A stretch of DNA of 57,679 bases from an uncultured Prevotella sp. Its GTDB lineage: Bacteria > Bacteroidota > Bacteroidia > Bacteroidales > Bacteroidaceae. The stretch lies in the NCBI GenBank assembly GCA_947302435.1, contig CAMYVQ010000014.1, positions 1-57,679 on the forward strand. Direction: 5' to 3'. The notes beneath the pieces were generated by a model that worked only from the letters and a program-made list of their open reading frames with translations, ran no database searches and was not told the DNA's origin. Shown here one piece after another: positions 36,931 to 43,904 of the stretch (its first letter is position 1; every line of letters starts with the position of its first letter). The position numbers and the translations under genes were made by a program.

Positions 36931-39316
36931 ATTGTCTGAGCAGATTCAACTTACCATTCAGCGGCATGGCAGGCGACACTTTCTCGGTATATGACTTCAC
37001 GTCGACGGCAAGATGCTGGCGGATGTCGGCACTGCTGGCACCCACAAGCACCTCATAGCGTCCTGGCTCAACGACCCACTGACTCTGGGCTTCGTCGAAC
37101 GAGGCAAGGTCGCGGTGGGCAATGGTCATTGTCAGTGTCTGGCTCTCGCCTGGCTTCAGACTACGGGTCTTGGCGAAGGCTTTCAGTTCCTTTGAGGGCT
37201 TTTCTATCTGCCCCTTGGTTGCAGCCACATAGACCTGCACAACCTCCTTACCGGCACAGTCGCCCGTGTTCTTCACGGTCACAGTCACCTCAATGCTCTC
37301 ATCCTTCAACTTCTTGACTTTGGCATTAAGATAGTCGAAAGTGGTATAGCTGAGACCAAAGCCGAAAGGATAGGCCACACGCTTGTCAAAGGTATCGAAG
37401 TAACGGTAGCCCACATAAATATCCTCTTCGTGGTTGGTGTAGTTCACACCCTTCATCCGACCGTCATACAGTTTATCCGACAAATTATAATATGCAGGTT
37501 CCTGTGGGAAGTTTGCCGTAGAGGGATGGTCGGTAGCGGAAATAGGCCATGTCATCGTGAGCTTTCCAGAGGGATTCTGCCTGCCTGTCAGCACATCGGC
37601 CACAGAATTGCCACCTTCCTGTCCGGGTTGCCAGGCAACAAGGATTGCATCAGCATAGTCGCGCCACGAAGCCGTTTCAATGACGGAACCGCTATTGATA
37701 ATCACAATGACAGGTTTGTCTGCAGCATGGAAGGCATTGGATACACGCATGAGCAAATCACGCTCTGTCTGCGAGAGATTGAACTCGCCCTCGATAGCGC
37801 GGTCAATACCCTCACCAGCCTGACGACCGATGGTGATGATAGCGGCATCAGCCTGACTGAGCTCATGCTGGATGGCACGGTCGGTAATCTCAATCTCATC
37901 GAGTTTGGGCTGTCCCTGATCAAGGAACCACATCTCGGGATTCTTGTCTATACGCAGTTTCTTGCGCGCATACTGCACATAGTCCTGATAGATCTCTGTC
38001 AGAGCAGGAGTAGTGCTGATGCCATTGTTCTTCAGTCCCGTCACCATGTCAATCACGTATGGCACATTGACACAACCCGAACCCAGGCCACCAGAGAAGA
38101 AGTCGTAGCTGTTCACGCCAAACAGAGCCACACAGAGCCCGCCACCGTCTCCCTTGAGGGGAAGTGTGTGACGCGGCTTGTCGCCTCCCTTCGGGGAGGT
38201 CGGGAGGGGACTGTTCTTCAAAAGCACCATACCCTCGGTACTGCTCTGACGGGTGATGTCAGCATGAGCCTTGGTATCGGGCTTGTTCGAGAACTTGTAG
38301 CCCTTGAAGCGCGGAGTCTTCACGATGTACTCCAGCATGCGGCGCACGTTACGGTCTACGTCCTTGATGTCGAGACGGCCAGCCTTCACTGCCTCTACAA
38401 TGTCGTTCGCCTGTGCGCCATAGCCCGGCATCATCAGGTCGTTGCCTGCTGCAACCTCCTGCTCGGTGGGCAGATCGTGGCGCTTGCCAATCCAGTCGGT
38501 CATCACAATGCCCTTGTAGCCCCAGTCATTGCGCAGCACATCGGTGAGCAGGTCTTTATTGCCCATGGAATAGATGCCATTGATTTTATTATATGACGAC
38601 ATCACCGTCCAAGGATTGCTCTCACGCACGACACGCTCAAAGCCGCGAAGATAGATTTCGCGCAGCGCACGCGGTGTGACATTCTCACTGACACGGGTGC
38701 GGTCGCCCTCCTGCGAATTTACGGCAAAGTGCTTGATACTCACACCCACGCCCTGACTCTGAATACCCTTTACACAGGCAACACCAATGACACCCGTCAC
38801 CAGTGGGTCTTCACTGTAATACTCAAAATTGCGGCCACAGAGCGGATTACGATGGATATTCAGACCCGGGCCAAGAATCACATCGCAGCCATACTCCAAC
38901 GTCTCCTTACCAATGGCACGACCGACCTGCTCCACCAGTTCGGTGTTCCACGTACAGGCCAGACAGGTACCCACGGGGAAGCCTGTGGCATAGAACTTCT
39001 GGTCGGTTCCTTCACGGCTCACATCAATATGCACGCCTGCAGGACCGTCACAAAGCACCGTGGCAGGAATGCCCAAACGGGGAATAGCCACTGTGATGCC
39101 GGCTGCACCAGCCACCAGTTTTTTCTGATGTCCCATCATGGCACCACTACCCACAAACGCATCGTGGCCGCCACCCACTAACATCTGCGCTTTCTCTTCA
39201 AGCATCATGGCATCCAATACTTGGTCTACATTGTCAGAACTCAGTTGGGGTGCCTGCTGTGCATAGACAAAAGTCTTTAGCATAATAGAGCAAAAGATAA
39301 GAATAGTTTTTCTCAT
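36929..39316 (-). CDS. Glycoside hydrolase family 3 beta-glycosidase
   Basis: A 795-residue exported enzyme, probably periplasmic, removing non-reducing-end beta-linked sugars. It has a signal peptide (about 1-20). The GH3 N-terminal barrel shows GPAGVH, GPGLNIHRNPLCGRNFEYYSED, KHFA (195-198) and the nucleophile Asp274 in VMTDW. The C-terminal domain shows EGMVLLKN and the GEGxxR-type IGRQAGEGIDR. A fibronectin III-like domain closes the protein (KNTGDCAGKEVVQVYV, KELKAFAKT). Residues about 368-394 (PLPTSPKGG...TLPLKGDGGG) are an in-frame interspersed repeat in the linker between domains. The gene starts 38 nt after recG and is probably the last gene of the DJ-1/ispD/recG transcript. Exact sugar specificity cannot be read. 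Confidence 0.93.
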   Translation of the reverse strand: MRKTILIFCSIMLKTFVYAQQAPQLSSDNVDQVLDAMMLEEKAQMLVGGGHDAFVGSGAMMGHQKKLVAGAAGITVAIPRLGIPATVLCDGPAGVHIDVSREGTDQKFYATGFPVGTCLACTWNTELVEQVGRAIGKETLEYGCDVILGPGLNIHRNPLCGRNFEYYSEDPLVTGVIGVACVKGIQSQGVGVSIKHFAVNSQEGDRTRVSENVTPRALREIYLRGFERVVRESNPWTVMSSYNKINGIYSMGNKDLLTDVLRNDWGYKGIVMTDWIGKRHDLPTEQEVAAGNDLMMPGYGAQANDIVEAVKAGRLDIKDVDRNVRRMLEYIVKTPRFKGYKFSNKPDTKAHADITRQSSTEGMVLLKNSPLPTSPKGGDKPRHTLPLKGDGGGLCVALFGVNSYDFFSGGLGSGCVNVPYVIDMVTGLKNNGISTTPALTEIYQDYVQYARKKLRIDKNPEMWFLDQGQPKLDEIEITDRAIQHELSQADAAIITIGRQAGEGIDRAIEGEFNLSQTERDLLMRVSNAFHAADKPVIVIINSGSVIETASWRDYADAILVAWQPGQEGGNSVADVLTGRQNPSGKLTMTWPISATDHPSTANFPQEPAYYNLSDKLYDGRMKGVNYTNHEEDIYVGYRYFDTFDKRVAYPFGFGLSYTTFDYLNAKVKKLKDESIEVTVTVKNTGDCAGKEVVQVYVAATKGQIEKPSKELKAFAKTRSLKPGESQTLTMTIAHRDLASFDEAQSQWVVEPGRYEVLVGASSADIRQHLAVDVKSYTEKVSPAMPLNGKLNLLRQ
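38138..38211 (-). repeat. GC-rich interspersed repeat inside the GH3 gene
   Basis: Two palindromic pieces (CTCCCTTGAGGGGA near 38149 and CCTCCCTTCGGGGAGG near 38184) plus GGGAGGGG encode PLPTSPKGG and LPLKGDGGG. The copy sits exactly where GH3 enzymes have their short inter-domain linker. Confidence 0.75.
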
Positions 39317-39354
39317 ATTGAATATTGTTTTTAAGAACTACCACATTTTCCATA

Positions 39355-41535
39355 TCAGGAAATGGCAGCCCAGTTGATGTTGGTCTTGCGCAGCTCTTTC
39401 AGCCGATGCCACAGCAACTGATACCGTTCCGATTGGCAGGTGGGGTCGTCATCGATAATGGCCTGCGCCTCGTCGCGGGCCATCTGCACAATCTGTCCGT
39501 CATGGGCAATGTCGGCAATCTTCAGGTCGAAGGCCATGCCGCTCTGCTGCGTTCCCTCCAAGTCGCCGGGGCCGCGTAGCTTCAAGTCGGCTTCAGCAAT
39601 GCGGAAGCCGTCATTGGTCTCGCACATAATGTCAATGCGCTTGCGCGTTTCCTCACTCAGTTTATAGGGAGTGACGAGGATGCAGAACGACTGGTCGGCA
39701 CCGCGCCCCACCCTGCCGCGCAATTGGTGAAGCTGCGACAGTCCGAACCGCTGGGCATCGAAGACGACCATCACCGAAGCATTAGGCACGTTGACCCCAA
39801 CCTCAATCACCGTGGTGGCCACCAGGATCTGCGTCTCACCCCTGACGAACCGCTGCATTTCCTCCTCCTTGTCCTTCGGTTTCATCTTGCCATGCACCTT
39901 GCTCAGGCGGAACTCGGGAAAAGCCTGGCAAAGCACCTCGAAGCCCTGCTCCAAGTTCTTCAAGTCGATTTTCTCGCTTTCCTCAATGAGGGGGAACACC
40001 ATGTAGACCTGCCGTCCCTCTTGAATCTGACGACGGATGCCCTCATAGAGCGAAGTGATGTGCCGGTCGAAGACATGGGTGGTGCGAATGGGTTTGCGCC
40101 CCGGCGGCAGTTCGTCGATCACGCTCACGTCGAGGTCGCCATAGAGGGTCATGGCCAATGTACGGGGGATGGGCGTTGCCGTCATCACCAGCACATGGGG
40201 CGGCTGTTCGCTCTTGCTCCACAGTTTGGCACGCTGCGCCACGCCGAAGCGGTGCTGTTCGTCGACGACGGCCATGCCTAACCGTTGGAACTGCACAGTG
40301 TCCTCGATGACAGCATGCGTTCCCACAAGGATCTGCACCTCGCCCGAGAGCAGGCCGTCAAGCACTTCCTGTCGCTTCTTGCCTTTCACGATGCCCGTGA
40401 GCAGCTCCACGCGGATGGGCAGTCCCCTCAGAAACTGTTGAATGGTAATCAGGTGCTGTTCGGCCAGAATCTCCGTAGGAGCCATGATGCAGGCCTGATA
40501 GCCATTGTCCAAGGCAATGAGCATCGACATCAAGGCCACAAGTGTCTTTCCACTGCCCACGTCGCCCTGCAGCAATCGGTTCATCTGACGGCCCGAACAG
40601 GTATCCTTCCGAATCTCACGAATCACGCGCTTCTGGGCATTGGTCAGCTCGAAAGGCAGGTTCTGCATGTAGAAACTATTGAAATACTGGCCTATGCGAT
40701 TGAACATATAGCCACGGTACTTCCGCCGCTGGTCGCTGGCATAGCGTAGGATGTTCAGTTGCACGAAGAACAGCTCCTCGAACTTCATGCGCAGTCGTGC
40801 GCGTTCCAGGTCGTGGCTGTTCTGCGGATAGTGGATGGTGTGCAAAGCCTCGTCGCGCCCCATGAGGTGGCGCTTGGCCAGAATATCGGGGGTGATGGTC
40901 TCGCGCAGCGGCTCTTTCAGCTTCTCAAGGAGTGTCTTGACAAGACGTTCCACTGAACGGGAGGTGAAGTTTGCCTTCTTCATCTTCTCCGTCGTGTTGT
41001 AGTAAGGGCGCATTCCGAGTGAAGAGTGAAGAGTGAAGAGTGAAGAATTTGCTACCGCTGTATTGGTGTCGTTAGCAGGGGCTGCGGTAGCAAATTCTTC
41101 ACTCTTCACTCTTAACTCTTCACTTAATTCCTCTATATCCGGATGCTGCACCTGAATGCGGTTGTTGAAGACACTCGGCCGTCCGAACACCAGATACTCC
41201 TTCCCTATCTTGTAGTTCTGCTTGGCATACTTGCCGCCATTGAACCACACCAAGTCCATAATCGCCGTACCATCGGAAAAATGAGCCACCACGCGCTGCC
41301 TGTGCGGCCCCATCTCGAAGGTCTCGAAACTCAGGATCTGTCCCACCACCTGCACGAAGGGCATGTCGCCCGTCAGCTCGCGCACAGTGTAGACCTTCGA
41401 GCGATCCACATACTTATAAGGGTAATACTCCAACAAGTCACCATACGTCTCGATGCCAAGCTCCTGGCTCAGCATCTTCTTGCGGTTGGGCCCCACGCCC
41501 GGCAAGTACATGATGTCTTGTTGCAGTATGTCCAT
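39355..41535 (-). CDS. recG: ATP-dependent DNA helicase RecG
   Basis: A 726-residue superfamily 2 helicase that remodels stalled forks and Holliday junctions. The start at 41535 ([16 protein letters not shown]) is chosen; the frame is open further upstream, but that part is the complement of ispD. Seen: wedge/OB domain with FVQVVGQILSFETFEMG, motif I LLQGDVGSGKT, VVDEQHRFGV, VMTATPIPRTLAMT, and the C-terminal ATTVIEVGVNVPNA and QLRGRVGRG. Residues about 138-173 (VKSEEFATAAPA...SSLFTLHSSLG) come from a 108-bp palindromic insert (41018-41125) whose length is a multiple of three. Its ATG overlaps the ispD stop by one base (TAATG), indicating coupled translation. Confidence 0.95.
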   Translation of the reverse strand: MDILQQDIMYLPGVGPNRKKMLSQELGIETYGDLLEYYPYKYVDRSKVYTVRELTGDMPFVQVVGQILSFETFEMGPHRQRVVAHFSDGTAIMDLVWFNGGKYAKQNYKIGKEYLVFGRPSVFNNRIQVQHPDIEELSEELRVKSEEFATAAPANDTNTAVANSSLFTLHSSLGMRPYYNTTEKMKKANFTSRSVERLVKTLLEKLKEPLRETITPDILAKRHLMGRDEALHTIHYPQNSHDLERARLRMKFEELFFVQLNILRYASDQRRKYRGYMFNRIGQYFNSFYMQNLPFELTNAQKRVIREIRKDTCSGRQMNRLLQGDVGSGKTLVALMSMLIALDNGYQACIMAPTEILAEQHLITIQQFLRGLPIRVELLTGIVKGKKRQEVLDGLLSGEVQILVGTHAVIEDTVQFQRLGMAVVDEQHRFGVAQRAKLWSKSEQPPHVLVMTATPIPRTLAMTLYGDLDVSVIDELPPGRKPIRTTHVFDRHITSLYEGIRRQIQEGRQVYMVFPLIEESEKIDLKNLEQGFEVLCQAFPEFRLSKVHGKMKPKDKEEEMQRFVRGETQILVATTVIEVGVNVPNASVMVVFDAQRFGLSQLHQLRGRVGRGADQSFCILVTPYKLSEETRKRIDIMCETNDGFRIAEADLKLRGPGDLEGTQQSGMAFDLKIADIAHDGQIVQMARDEAQAIIDDDPTCQSERYQLLWHRLKELRKTNINWAAIS
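41018..41125 (-). repeat. 108-bp palindromic element inserted in frame in recG
   Basis: A 30-bp arm at 41029-41058 is the exact reverse complement of 41084-41113 (GCGGTAGCAAATTCTTCACT and onward), with a 25-nt loop. Outer sequence continues the GAAGAGT tandem repeats on both sides with small differences. Length 108 = 36 codons with no stop. A related GTGAAGA tandem run occurs in the SusD gene at 55256-55282. Confidence 0.85.
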
Positions 41536-42212
41536 TATATCAGCATCTCCGCCATTTTCAGGTCGCCGGGGGTGGTGATCTTGATATTCTCGCGGTTGCC
41601 GTCGACGAGGGTGATGGGATGGCCGTAGGACTCCACCACCGAGGCATCGTCGGTGAAGGCATCGGTATAGGGCTGCTTGTTGGCAGCCTTCAACAGTTGT
41701 ATGTCGAAGCACTGGGGAGTCTGGACGAGGCGGTATTCGTCGCGGGGCTTTGTCCCTTCAGTGATGTGACGGAGCGTTTCCACCACAGGGATCACGGGAA
41801 CGACGGCCTTGGCAGTGCGGGCCGCTTCGTAACAACGACGGATGACTTCCACGCTGACGAAGGGGCGCACACCGTCGTGAACACCCACCACGCCCTCGGC
41901 ATCGTCGGGAATGAGTGCCAGACCGCTCTGTACGGAGTGGAAACGGGTCTTGCCGCCATCGGCCAACTGGTAAGAGCCCAACCCCTCTCCAAGGGAGGGG
42001 AGCGGGAACTGGTGCTGCTGGCACAGACTGCGCCAATACTCCTGCTGCGCTTTGGGCAGTACCAGAATCATTTTCACGTCGGGCAATGCCTCGCGGAAGC
42101 GCAGCATCGTTCGCATCAGCACCGGCAGACCGCCCACAGGCAGAAACTGCTTAGGCACCTCGCCACCCATGCGCAGGCCCTTGCCGCCTGCTACAATAAT
42201 GATATAATCCAT
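41535..42212 (-). CDS. ispD: 2-C-methyl-D-erythritol 4-phosphate cytidylyltransferase
   Basis: A 225-residue enzyme of the MEP isoprenoid pathway, joining CTP and MEP to CDP-ME. Seen: N-terminal [24 protein letters not shown] (nucleotide-binding GG.G.RMG and PKQ), [27 protein letters not shown] and TDDASVVE near the end. Residues about 69-80 ([12 protein letters not shown]) are an insert from a GC-rich repeat at 41978-42006, just before the conserved GGKTR. It lies between the DJ-1 gene (20-nt gap) and recG (1-nt overlap) on the minus strand. Confidence 0.96.
   Translation of the reverse strand: MDYIIIVAGGKGLRMGGEVPKQFLPVGGLPVLMRTMLRFREALPDVKMILVLPKAQQEYWRSLCQQHQFPLPSLGEGLGSYQLADGGKTRFHSVQSGLALIPDDAEGVVGVHDGVRPFVSVEVIRRCYEAARTAKAVVPVIPVVETLRHITEGTKPRDEYRLVQTPQCFDIQLLKAANKQPYTDAFTDDASVVESYGHPITLVDGNRENIKITTPGDLKMAEMLI
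41978..42006 (-). repeat. GC-rich interspersed repeat inside ispD
   Basis: CCAACCCCTCTCCAAGGGAG followed by GGGAGCGGG is a near-palindrome encoding [10 protein letters not shown]. Same family as the copies at 32778, 38138, 42221, 45922 and 46052. Confidence 0.8.
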
Positions 42213-42220
42213 CTGTTCAG

Positions 42221-42250
42221 ACCCCCATCCCCCTAACTTAGGGGGCTCAT
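42221..42250 (-). repeat. GC-rich interspersed repeat at the ispD/DJ-1 junction
   Basis: GACCCCCATCCCCCTAACTT followed by AGGGGGCTC forms a hairpin (CCCCCTA/TAGGGGG-like). It supplies the last codons and stop of the DJ-1 gene (LMSPLS) and the spacer before ispD. It shares GACCCCCATCC with the copy at 45922. Confidence 0.8.
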
Positions 42251-42811
42251 TAGATGCTTGTATCTCATTCCCTCGGCTATCTGGCCAGCCACCTGCTCGT
42301 TGACGAGCTGTCCCAGCAGGGCGTAGGCAAACGGGAAGGCAGCGGCAGGCCCCTCGCCCGTGGTCACATTACCATCGACGGTACAGAGTTCGCCTGTATA
42401 GTCAGAGCCTTCGAGCATTCTCTCGAAGCCGGGATAGCAGGTGGCACGCTTGCCGCGCAGAACGCCCAACTGTGCCAGCACCACAGCCGGAGCTGCACAG
42501 ATGGCCGCAATCTTCTTATTGGCCTTTGCCTGTGCCAATACTGCCTGACACACCCCCTCATGTTCGTAGAGGTTCGTGGCCCCCGGCATACCACCCGGCA
42601 GCATGAGCAGGTCGGCATCGCTGAAGTCGCAGTCGGCAAACATCGCGTCGGCCTCTATGCGCACACCGTGTGCCGTCTCCACCACTTGTGAGCCTTCCAC
42701 GCAGCTCACCATCACCACTTCCACACCACCGCGACGCAGCACGTCGACGGGAATCAACGCTTCGACATCCTCGAAGCCGTTGGCCAAGAAAACATAAACT
42801 TTTGCCATCAT
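42233..42811 (-). CDS. DJ-1/PfpI family protein
   Basis: A 192-residue cytoplasmic protein of the DJ-1/ThiJ/PfpI fold. The nucleophile-elbow cysteine is Cys105 in AAICAAPAV, and the family's early GFEDVE (12-17) supplies the neighbouring Glu. LMLPGGMPG and TYPGFE-like segments (CYPGFE) fit the DJ-1 subfamily. Members act as redox sensors, glyoxalases or deglycases; the specific activity is not determinable here. The last residues (LMSPLS) are encoded by an interspersed repeat, suggesting the original stop was overrun or replaced. It is the first gene of a probable DJ-1/ispD/recG/GH3 operon with a TATTTTTG -7 box at 42851-42858. Confidence 0.92.
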   Translation of the reverse strand: MMAKVYVFLANGFEDVEALIPVDVLRRGGVEVVMVSCVEGSQVVETAHGVRIEADAMFADCDFSDADLLMLPGGMPGATNLYEHEGVCQAVLAQAKANKKIAAICAAPAVVLAQLGVLRGKRATCYPGFERMLEGSDYTGELCTVDGNVTTGEGPAAAFPFAYALLGQLVNEQVAGQIAEGMRYKHLMSPLS

Positions 42812-42850
42812 TCTTTTGGGTTATCAATGTTTTTTCAATGCTTTATGGTG

Positions 42851-42858
42851 CAAAAATA
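42851..42858 (-). promoter_or_regulatory. -7 box (TATTTTTG) of the DJ-1/ispD/recG operon
   Basis: CAAAAATA on the plus strand reads TATTTTTG on the minus strand, about 40 nt before the DJ-1 start. No -33 TTTG at the right distance. Confidence 0.5.
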
Positions 42859-42921
42859 CGAATAAAAAATGAGAATCCATTGCCGATTCCCACAAAAATA
42901 TCGAATCAGCAGATTATGTAG

Positions 42922-43014
42922 CGTTGTGTGATGCGTGCCACATTGCAACTGGGTGATGGTCGTCTTGCCCGAACCATTAGGACCGGCAACGACGCAAAAT
43001 GTGGGTATTCTTAC
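42922..43014 (-). pseudogene. Fragment of a P-loop (zeta-toxin-like) protein
   Basis: Directly after the toxin gene stop, the minus strand reads PTFCVVAGPNGSGKTTITQL in one frame. This carries a complete Walker A (GPNGSGKT) in the setting usual for zeta-toxin family proteins near their N-terminus. No start codon precedes it, and the frame loses similarity after about 35 codons and stops near 42835. It looks like the decayed head of a larger gene that once followed the toxin-antitoxin pair. An AAA or ABC-type ATPase is the alternative. Confidence 0.55.
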
Positions 43015-43020
43015 GTTATA

Positions 43021-43362
43021 TTATTCCAGGCCGTTTTTCTTCATCAAGTGTCGCAGATCCGTGTTGGAGATGTTCTCCTGGTCCGACTTGTCGTAAATGG
43101 TGACGAGTGTGATGTCGGCGCCGTCGGTGGCCACGAGTACGGTGTGGGTGATGACCCTTGCACCACCGCTCTTGCCCTTGCCCTTCGAGGCAATGGCGAA
43201 GCGCACCTTGCGCAACTTCTTGCCGAGCTTTGTGCCCATGAGCGGATTTTCGCGCAGTTCCTTGAGGAATATCTCGTAGTCGTCCCTTATCGACGGGTAG
43301 CGTTTGGCGAGCTGCTTCAGCTCCAGGGCGAAGTCGGGCGTGGCGTCGATGTTACAGTTCAT
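43021..43362 (-). CDS. RelE/ParE-type toxin
   Basis: A 113-residue protein with the RelE/ParE pattern: helix-rich start (DFALELKQLAKRYPSI), LRENPLMGTKLGKKLRKVRFAI, the core GKGKSGGARVITH, and a C-terminal strand TLVTIYDKSDQENIS. Ribosome-dependent mRNA cleavage is typical of the RelE branch; ParE relatives poison gyrase, and the branch cannot be fixed here. Its start overlaps the end of the upstream antitoxin gene by 11 nt. A broken P-loop gene follows. Confidence 0.85.
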   Translation of the reverse strand: MNCNIDATPDFALELKQLAKRYPSIRDDYEIFLKELRENPLMGTKLGKKLRKVRFAIASKGKGKSGGARVITHTVLVATDGADITLVTIYDKSDQENISNTDLRHLMKKNGLE

Positions 43363-43588
43363 TAAGCAAGTCCTCCGCTTTTACGCCTTTCAGCTTGCCC
43401 TCCTGCATCTGCCGGAGCTGGCCGAAAGAGTGGTCAATCTTATCAAGCGTCTGCTGCTTGACCTGAGACTGTTCCTCAGCGTAGAGCGACCTGATGAAGT
43501 CGATGGTCTTGCGGAGCATCACTTCGCTATCAAGCATGGGACTTATCTCGCGGAACAGTTCCGCACGTAGTTGTACTGTAGCCATCAT
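43352..43588 (-). CDS. Antitoxin of the RelE/ParE-type module
   Basis: A 78-residue protein directly upstream of, and overlapping, the toxin gene (11 nt). The N-terminus (ATVQLRAELFREISPML) has the short beta-strand start seen in ribbon-helix-helix-like antitoxins. The rest is helical and charged (SQVKQQTLDKIDHSFGQLRQM), ending in an acidic/hydrophobic tail suited to wrap a toxin. Assignment rests on position and size. The -7 box TATCTTTG is at 43614-43621. Confidence 0.75.
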   Translation of the reverse strand: MMATVQLRAELFREISPMLDSEVMLRKTIDFIRSLYAEEQSQVKQQTLDKIDHSFGQLRQMQEGKLKGVKAEDLLNEL

Positions 43589-43613
43589 TCTCGTTATTTA
43601 GGGTTTTATGCTG

Positions 43614-43621
43614 CAAAGATA
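43614..43621 (-). promoter_or_regulatory. -7 box (TATCTTTG) of the toxin-antitoxin operon
   Basis: CAAAGATA on the plus strand; expected start about 20 nt before the antitoxin ATG at 43588. Confidence 0.6.
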
Positions 43622-43659
43622 CGAAGTTTCCTTGAATAAGGAAAGAAATCGCTATAAAT

Positions 43660-43710
43660 AATTATGAATTATGCATTAAGCATTATGCATTATGCAATAT
43701 GAATTGAATG
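43660..43710. repeat. AT-rich 'TGCATTATGAATT' repeat cluster
   Basis: Overlapping units of AATTATGCATTA and GCATTATGCATT. Resembles the frr-rsgA spacer at 32036-32080. It lies next to the second 22-bp array. Confidence 0.7.
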
Positions 43711-43715
43711 AGTTT

Positions 43716-43778
43716 ACAAAGTCGTCGAGTTTGTGTCACAAAGTCGACGAGTTTGTGAGACAAAGTCGACGAGTTTGT
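43716..43778. repeat. Three tandem 22-bp repeats, second array
   Basis: Units ACAAAGTCGTCGAGTTTGT (43716), ACAAAGTCGACGAGTTTGT (43738) and the same again (43760) are separated by GTC and GAG. Period, copy number and orientation equal the array at 1945-2007, while spacers and flanks differ. It lies between the SusD terminator and the antitoxin promoter. Confidence 0.95.
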
Positions 43779-43800
43779 AAATCAATTCCTCATAGACCAA

Positions 43801-43837
43801 AACAAGAAGCGCATTGGACGGCAATGCGCTTCTTGTT
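43801..43837. terminator. Strong terminator of the SusCD/FAS1 cluster
   Basis: AACAAGAAGCGCATTG (43801-43816) and CAATGCGCTTCTTGTT (43822-43837) form a perfect 16-bp stem with a 5-nt loop. T-rich on the plus side; on the minus side it follows the last SusD stop by about 70 nt. Confidence 0.85.
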
Positions 43838-43904
43838 TTCAAGGAAAGGAGGGCATCATGCCCCCTGGAATGAATGGATATTCTTACGGAATCTGTTCCG
43901 CCCA

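Noticed and set aside
37430..38596. 388-codon plus-strand frame opposite the GH3 gene
   Set aside because: Antisense shadow of a gene with clear GH3 motifs.
41536..41712. 59-residue N-terminal extension of RecG
   Set aside because: It overlaps conserved ispD codons and is Arg/His/Pro-rich. The RecG start motif begins at 41535.
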